From positions 1-40,970 of the forward strand of contig CAJWDP010000028.1 of assembly GCA_913030835.1 (NCBI GenBank): a stretch of DNA of 40,970 nt, written 5' to 3'. Both the position numbers and the translations under genes were made by a program. The stretch comes from an uncultured Flavobacteriales bacterium (GTDB lineage: Bacteria; Bacteroidota; Bacteroidia; Flavobacteriales_D; Parvicellaceae). A model generated the notes under the pieces. The model was given only the letters and a program-made list of their open reading frames with translations. It had not been told where the DNA came from and did no database searches. Below are positions 35,937 through 40,970 of this stretch, piece after piece. Within the stretch, counting starts at the first letter, position 1. Each line of letters opens with the position of its first letter.

Positions 35937-38287
35937 TACTTTTTACGAATTAGCTTATAGTCTTCGTATGCCAGGATAAATACCTGCTGATTTTCATAGC
36001 CACTGCCCTCTCCCACTAACTCGTAGTTGAAAGCTGTATGCAGATGATCCAATTGAATGTAATTGAGTCGAGACGCAAAACCTTTTCCAAAATGAAGCAA
36101 TCCTGCCAAATGTTGCATCATCACATCGAATCCCATAAACGAATACAATCCTGGGTCGTTTTGATATTTTTTTCTGAATCGTTTGATAAAATCGATCGTC
36201 TTAGCTGAGCTGTAATCGACGTACTTTGATGACGACAAATGAACGTGAAAATCATTGATGTATTCGTAGTCGATCTGTTTGAATTTTTTCCATTCTTCTA
36301 CACCGAAAACTACAAACTTAACATCTCTCATTCCCTGATCATTCTTAACCTTATTCAAGTCGGTAAGAAATGAACTGACATATCCAATGTTTCTCGATGG
36401 CACGATCAACACATTGGTTCCAGTCATATTTAAGTACGGATACATATTTTTTAGGTCAACGCCCTTTTCAATGATTGCCAGCGTATCTCTATACTTGGCT
36501 GTGTCGCCATCTGTTAATTCATTGTATCTTCTCTCGAATACCTTGGCAAAATAGGACTGGTCCTTTGCGTCTTTATTATCAAAAAGAATAACACTCTGCG
36601 TGGCAAAAGAGTCTGCAACGTATTGTGCAATCGCATTCATTTGGGTAGGAATTGAAGCGATAGCTTTAGTTACGAATGGATTTTTGAACAATAATTTATT
36701 TGATGAATTAACCGGAGAGACAAACTGTATTTTATTCGCTAAGGCATAATCAGCGACTAACGGTTGTGTGGAATGAGACAATGGTCCAAATATTAGATCC
36801 AGACTTTTGACTTCATTTTTTGACAAAATATTGCGCACAATTCCAGTATCTCCTTTCGTATCATAAACATGCAAGTTGACCGACAAACCTGCTGACCTCA
36901 TGGAATCAACAGCCATTTCTACACCTTGATAAAATTCCACTGCCCGAATGGTTGGAATGAATGGTTTGCAATCTCCAACGGGTGGGCATTTCAGCAATTC
37001 TTCATCAAATTTATCCAGTTTAAAAGGCAGAAAGACCCCGACATTATATACTTCCTTTTTCAGAATGCTATCTACCCATTCCGCCTGATTGAAAGCTGGG
37101 TTGGCCAATGTGTCCACAGGCACTTGTTTTGGCCTTTTCACTTTCAGGGGAATCCTAATTTCTTGCCCCCTTTTTAAAACCACTAAATTTTCCGCAAAAT
37201 TTCTTAACTCACGAATATTACCAGGCCATGAATAATTCTGAAGAATAGAAACGGCTTCCTGAGACAAAACAGGAGACTCGAAACCGTTTTCTTCCGAAAA
37301 TGTGTGCAAAAAATGATGCAATAAAAGCATAATGTCATCACCTCTTTGACGCAGAGGTGGAAGCTCTATGCTTACAACATTTAACCGGTAATACAGATCT
37401 TCCCTGAACTCACCTGCTTGAGACATTTCCAAAAGGTTTCTGTTTGTTGCACAAACCAATCGTACATCTAAGTCCAATGATTTTGAACTGCCTATCCGTT
37501 CAATGGATTTACTTTCCAAAAACCTCAGTAACTTTACTTGAGTAGAGGCATCAATTTCACCAATTTCATCCAAAAAAAGCGTACCACCATTCGCTGATTC
37601 GAATCGGCCTATTCTTTTCTCATTTGCACCGGTAAAGGCACCTTTCTCGTGACCAAATAATTCACTTTCCAAAAGATTTGCGGGCAACGCAGCACAATGA
37701 ACCGGGACAAATGGAGCATTCTTACGCTCACTATTTTGATGAATTGAATGAGCAAAAAGCTCCTTACCAGTGCCTGTTTCACCTGTGAAAAGAACAGTCG
37801 TTTTTGTAGGACCAACCAGACGCACCTTTTCCATTACCGATTCAAGTGAGGCTGATTTACCAAGAATTCCATCGAATTTAGACTTATTGTCTACTTTCTG
37901 AACATGAATATTTTCCTTTGTTTGTGATTGCTCTTTGAGGCCACGCTTAATCAGAAATTCAAGTTGCTCCAGGTTTACTGGTTTTGGGAGAAAATCAAAG
38001 GCACCTCGCTTCATCGCCTCCACCGCAACATCTACTTCACCATAAGCAGTCATCATGATACAAAGTGGTTTACGGGTAAGTTTATTGATATAATCAAGGA
38101 CGCTCATACCAGTCTCTCCTGGCATCCTTAAGTCAGTAAGTACTACCTGGAAATCCTCTTCGTTGAGAACCGTAACTGCTTCCTCTACGCAACTTGCCGT
38201 GAAAACCTCAAATTCATCCTCAAGTGCCAATTCAAGACCATCCCTAGTATTTTGCTCATCATCAACAATAAGTAAATTTGGTCTCAT
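35936..38287 (-). CDS. Hybrid frame: NtrC-type regulator fused to LysM tail and periplasmic binding protein-like domain
   Basis: The 783-residue frame has two unlike halves. Residues 1-371 are a sigma-54 response regulator: receiver (Asp9/10, phospho-acceptor Asp52 in LTDLRMPG, Lys102), then AAA+ with Walker A GETGTGKE (169-176), GAFTGA (216-221), Walker B LFLDEIGE and WPGNIRELRN. The expected Fis-type DNA-binding domain is absent. At ~372-378 the sequence becomes GQEIRIPLKVKRP, which is how LysM domains end. From ~413 (YNVGVFLPF) there is a type 1 periplasmic binding protein-like domain, common in Bacteroidota LysM proteins. No membrane segment or signal lies between. A periplasmic-type domain on a cytoplasmic regulator is improbable, so this is either a real fusion from deletion or transfer, or a chimeric contig. 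Confidence 0.8.
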   Translation of the reverse strand: MRPNLLIVDDEQNTRDGLELALEDEFEVFTASCVEEAVTVLNEEDFQVVLTDLRMPGETGMSVLDYINKLTRKPLCIMMTAYGEVDVAVEAMKRGAFDFLPKPVNLEQLEFLIKRGLKEQSQTKENIHVQKVDNKSKFDGILGKSASLESVMEKVRLVGPTKTTVLFTGETGTGKELFAHSIHQNSERKNAPFVPVHCAALPANLLESELFGHEKGAFTGANEKRIGRFESANGGTLFLDEIGEIDASTQVKLLRFLESKSIERIGSSKSLDLDVRLVCATNRNLLEMSQAGEFREDLYYRLNVVSIELPPLRQRGDDIMLLLHHFLHTFSEENGFESPVLSQEAVSILQNYSWPGNIRELRNFAENLVVLKRGQEIRIPLKVKRPKQVPVDTLANPAFNQAEWVDSILKKEVYNVGVFLPFKLDKFDEELLKCPPVGDCKPFIPTIRAVEFYQGVEMAVDSMRSAGLSVNLHVYDTKGDTGIVRNILSKNEVKSLDLIFGPLSHSTQPLVADYALANKIQFVSPVNSSNKLLFKNPFVTKAIASIPTQMNAIAQYVADSFATQSVILFDNKDAKDQSYFAKVFERRYNELTDGDTAKYRDTLAIIEKGVDLKNMYPYLNMTGTNVLIVPSRNIGYVSSFLTDLNKVKNDQGMRDVKFVVFGVEEWKKFKQIDYEYINDFHVHLSSSKYVDYSSAKTIDFIKRFRKKYQNDPGLYSFMGFDVMMQHLAGLLHFGKGFASRLNYIQLDHLHTAFNYELVGEGSGYENQQVFILAYEDYKLIRKK
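37150..37176 (-). other. Domain-switch point of the hybrid gene
   Basis: These bases encode residues 371-379 (LKRGQEIRI). The left context (ENLVVLKRG) is the usual end of an NtrC AAA+ C-subdomain. The right context (GQEIRIPLK) is the usual LysM ending. The two families share little beyond this short stretch, so the switch is placed here to within about ten codons. Confidence 0.6.
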
Positions 38288-38295
38288 GATTGAAA

Positions 38296-39483
38296 TTATC
38301 TCTGTTCCAAAAAGTGGCAGCGTGAACCTTTTTTGGGGAATTTCAAAGTAACAATAGTTCCTGAACCTTTTTTACTGTCGATCCCAACTTCCCCTCCATG
38401 ATTTTTCATAGTTCTATGAACGATCATCATTCCAATTCCATTACCGGTATTTTTTGTGGTGAAATAAGGCTCAAAAACTTTAGATATATTTTCTTTTTCA
38501 ATACCAGAGCCATGATCAATAATTTGAACCGTAAGATAATCATTCTCTTCTGAAAGAATAATACGGATATCAGACTTTTGGGTTATTGCATCGATAGAAT
38601 TGCCTATGACATTAAAAAATGCCTGCTTAATTTGTTCAGGATCACCTTCAATTGAAGTAGCTGTTTTGCCTGCATCTAATTGTACATTAATTTTTTTAGC
38701 ACTTAATTCCTTTTCTTTAATGAGAAGCACACCCTCAATTACTTCTAATATATCCAGTGATTGGAAATCAGGAACCGAAGGCCTAATGGCTTTCAAGAAA
38801 TGTACAATTATAGAATCAAGTCGCTGAACCTCCCGTAAACAAGAGTCTAATGATTTCATTGATTTCTCAAATGTTTCCAATCCCTTTAAACTCTTGGAAA
38901 GAGTTCTCTGTAAAACTTGCAAATGGATGGTTATAGAATTGAGAGGGTTACCTAATTCATGAGCAACACCAGCGGCCAGATCCATGATGCTGTTAATTTT
39001 TTCACTTTCAATGGTCTCTTCCAGGTTTGATTTCTCCTCTGTTATATCGGTTAAAACAACGGTTATCCCGGCATCATTAAGGGATTTCCCCCCGTTTACA
39101 GAGCCTTGCATAGGAACAGCGTAAACACGAAGAAATCTTTTTTCTGGATACTTGATCTGAATATCTCGAACAACTACCTCAGGTCGAGTGTTATCCATAA
39201 TGCGATCTAAACCGAGTGAGCGAGCAAGATCTGGAGCGGCACGAAGCAGAGGAACTTTATCAACTTGATCCAGGTTAAGCCCAATTAACCTTCTTCCCTG
39301 AACATTTGAATAGGTTATAATCCCTGACTCATCGAGTACGAGAATGCCATCTCGGATCACATCAAAGACAGTTTCCAGAAGCTTACGCTCTCTGGCCAAT
39401 CTTTGAACCAGATTACTCAGGTTTGCTTCATCTAAATCCTCAAGCTTGCCAAGTACTTTGTCTAGGGGGCTTTTATTTGCCAT
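38296..39483 (-). CDS. NtrB-like soluble PAS histidine kinase
   Basis: The 395-residue product has an N-terminal coiled/linker region (1-40), a PAS domain (~40-145, ending in VVLTDITEEKSN), an H-box (AAGVAHELGNPLNSITIHL, His175), an N-box (FNVIGNSIDA), and G-boxes (DHGSGIEKE and TKNTGNGIGMMIV). No membrane segment is seen, so it is probably cytoplasmic like NtrB. It sits directly before the regulator half of the hybrid gene (8-base gap), so it is the expected partner kinase. It overlaps the coaB end by 22 bases. The signal sensed is unknown. Confidence 0.9.
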   Translation of the reverse strand: MANKSPLDKVLGKLEDLDEANLSNLVQRLARERKLLETVFDVIRDGILVLDESGIITYSNVQGRRLIGLNLDQVDKVPLLRAAPDLARSLGLDRIMDNTRPEVVVRDIQIKYPEKRFLRVYAVPMQGSVNGGKSLNDAGITVVLTDITEEKSNLEETIESEKINSIMDLAAGVAHELGNPLNSITIHLQVLQRTLSKSLKGLETFEKSMKSLDSCLREVQRLDSIIVHFLKAIRPSVPDFQSLDILEVIEGVLLIKEKELSAKKINVQLDAGKTATSIEGDPEQIKQAFFNVIGNSIDAITQKSDIRIILSEENDYLTVQIIDHGSGIEKENISKVFEPYFTTKNTGNGIGMMIVHRTMKNHGGEVGIDSKKGSGTIVTLKFPKKGSRCHFLEQR

Positions 39484-40109
39484 TGGGGATATACAACATG
39501 AAGTATTTTTTTTGCTATTATCGATTTATCGGCAAGTGAAATTCTTTCCACTTCATCGCTCGCACCTAATACAATGACTTCGTTTGTATCAGACATGAAT
39601 CCGATTTCATGATTCGATACATCGTTAACTACGATCCAATCCAGGTTTTTTTTAATTAATTTTTTCTTTGCTGAAGCTAAAACATCGTGAGTTTCTGCAG
39701 CAAAACCCACTAAAATCTGCCCAGGTTTTTTCTGGGAGCCAAGAATTTTTAAGATATCTGGGTTTTTTTGGAGCAATAGAGTCTCAGGAATATTTTCTTT
39801 GGCTACTTTATGATCGCATTTTTTTTGCGGACGATGATCGCATACTGCAGCACACATAATAATGAGGTCTGCTGTCTCTGAAAATTCTAGCATGGCATCT
39901 TTCATCTCCAATGCAGTTTCAACAGATATTGTTTTCACACCACTAGGAGGTTCAATGGAGACTGGACCACTGACTAGGGTGACATCCATACCGAGATTAT
40001 GAGCAACTTGTGCAAGTGCGTACCCCATCTTGCCAGATGAAGGATTTGAAATAAATCGAACTGGATCAATCCATTCCCTCGTAGGTCCAGCTGATATCAA
40101 ACAGTTCAT
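39462..40109 (-). CDS. coaB: Stand-alone phosphopantothenate-cysteine ligase domain
   Basis: CoaB joins 4'-phosphopantothenate to cysteine in coenzyme A synthesis. The 215-residue product carries only the CoaB half: ISAGPTREWIDPVRFISNPS, SGKMGYALAQ, an AAVCDHRP motif (usually AAVADY), KNPDIL and LVGFAAET. The CoaC decarboxylase half, fused in most bacterial CoaBC proteins, is absent, and no flavin-binding CoaC motif is seen nearby. An AGGA sequence lies three bases before the ATG. It heads a minus-strand set with the kinase and regulator. Either CoaC is elsewhere, or this lineage has split proteins. Confidence 0.88.
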   Translation of the reverse strand: MNCLISAGPTREWIDPVRFISNPSSGKMGYALAQVAHNLGMDVTLVSGPVSIEPPSGVKTISVETALEMKDAMLEFSETADLIIMCAAVCDHRPQKKCDHKVAKENIPETLLLQKNPDILKILGSQKKPGQILVGFAAETHDVLASAKKKLIKKNLDWIVVNDVSNHEIGFMSDTNEVIVLGASDEVERISLADKSIIAKKILHVVYPQWQIKAP

Positions 40110-40172
40110 ATGTCCTAGTTTTACGAAATTGATGGCGACAAAATAATCCTATCATGATTCCATAATTTGCCT

Positions 40173-40937
40173 ATGAATAAAAGCATGCAATCTGCTAAAA
40201 CTGAACCTAGAGAAAATCTATTCCTGAATCTTATTTTTAATTTCGGGATACCTATCATGGTATTAAGGAAAGGAAATGATTGGGTGGGAGATTTATTAAT
40301 CCAATGGATGGAAGTACCTACTGAGTCTAAATTGGTTCCGTCCATACTACTAGGTTTAGCACTTCTATTTCCATTCTTCTATGGAGCCTATGATTTACTC
40401 AAGAGAAAGAAGTGGAATATTTTTAGCATCCTCGGAATTATCAATATTTTACTCACGGGAGGAATCGGTCTTATTCCTGGAGGAACAGTAAATATGTTTG
40501 CGATCAAGGAAGCTGCAATACCCGCAATTATTGGATTAACAACGCTGTTCACTTTACGAACTAAAAAACCTCTCGTCGAATTGTTACTCTATAATCCTCA
40601 AGTATTTGATATAGAGAAAATTGAAAACGAGCTCAAAATCAGGGATACCAAAAGTGAATTTAAAAAACTTTTATTCAAGTGTACCTGGCTTTTGGCTCTT
40701 AGCTTTTTATTAAGTGCAGTACTTAACTACTATCTATCGAAGGCAATTGTTGTTACCGAGCCTTTCGTTGATGCAAATGCATTTAACGATGAAATAGGAG
40801 AAATGATGACTTGGAGCTATCTAGTGATCATTGCGCCATGTATGTTGGTTAGTGGCTATGCTCTTTGGACCCTAATAAAGGGGATAAAAGCTTTGACTGG
40901 ACTCAATATGGAGTCCGCATTAAGGCGTTTAGAATAA
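40173..40937 (+). CDS. Polytopic membrane protein, VC0807-like
   Basis: From ATG 40173 the product is 254 residues; an in-frame TTG two codons earlier (40167) is a weaker alternative. It has several hydrophobic segments (~20-30, 50-70, 80-110, 165-185, 210-245), with charged loops and a basic C-terminus. The N-terminal NLIFNFGIPIMVLRKG resembles the VC0807-family membrane proteins (some annotated as MFS-like), but this is only a visual match. Function is unknown. It is divergent from coaB, with 63 bases between starts, and the 33 bases after it to the window edge show nothing clear. Confidence 0.55.
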   Translation: MNKSMQSAKTEPRENLFLNLIFNFGIPIMVLRKGNDWVGDLLIQWMEVPTESKLVPSILLGLALLFPFFYGAYDLLKRKKWNIFSILGIINILLTGGIGLIPGGTVNMFAIKEAAIPAIIGLTTLFTLRTKKPLVELLLYNPQVFDIEKIENELKIRDTKSEFKKLLFKCTWLLALSFLLSAVLNYYLSKAIVVTEPFVDANAFNDEIGEMMTWSYLVIIAPCMLVSGYALWTLIKGIKALTGLNMESALRRLE

Positions 40938-40970
40938 AGCTTTCCTTAGTCAGAAAATCGAAACTGAAAT

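Overview
The window reads as a Bacteroidota (Flavobacteriia-type) chromosome segment of about 37 kb, joined at about 37.16 kb to 3.8 kb that may have another origin. The Bacteroidota signs are direct: a secreted protein with a type IX secretion (T9SS) C-terminal sorting domain, a PorE-like TPR/PD40/OmpA lipoprotein, a BatA N-terminal protein, many lipoproteins and small outer-membrane barrels, almost no Shine-Dalgarno sequences, and several promoters of the Bacteroidota -7 type (TAnnTTTG). Genes are dense. No gene-free stretch exceeds 300 bases, and I saw no tRNA, rRNA, CRISPR array or insertion sequence.

Layout: 1-2.7 kb holds the end of a SPOR-domain protein with a 15-bp tandem repeat, then an outer-membrane barrel with type-3 thrombospondin repeats and three SPOR-like modules. 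2.7-7.3 kb is a tight operon of a BatA-like membrane protein, a dihydroorotase homologue lacking most metal ligands, and a GT-C-type membrane glycosyltransferase-like protein. 7.4-9.9 kb has a MORN-repeat lipoprotein, a small secreted protein and a SpoIID/LytB protein. 9.9-12.1 kb (minus strand) is surE, a small membrane protein and lpxB, coupled by overlaps. 12.2-17 kb runs DUF4139 protein, barrel, lipoprotein, LpxL-type acyltransferase and rarA. 17-21.3 kb is an operon of a lipoprotein, a barrel and a T9SS cargo, convergent with porE and queE. 24-30.2 kb (minus) has a lipoprotein, folD, ffh, argS and arginase. 30.4-35 kb (plus) has two DUF4412-like proteins, ftsK and a LolA-like carrier. hemF follows on minus.

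At 35.9-38.3 kb one continuous reading frame begins as an NtrC-type sigma-54 response regulator and ends as the tail of a LysM domain plus a periplasmic binding protein-like domain, with no DNA-binding domain. The switch lies at residues about 372-378. Genes upstream of it (NtrB-like kinase, stand-alone CoaB, VC0807-like membrane protein) do not look specifically Bacteroidota. The join is either a real gene fusion or transfer, or a chimeric contig. It is the main item to check.

Much of the window serves the cell envelope: lipid A synthesis (lpxB, acyltransferase), peptidoglycan-linked functions (SPOR, SpoIID, OmpA), lipoprotein sorting (LolA-like) and T9SS secretion. Housekeeping genes for translation, folate, DNA repair and chromosome segregation are interspersed.
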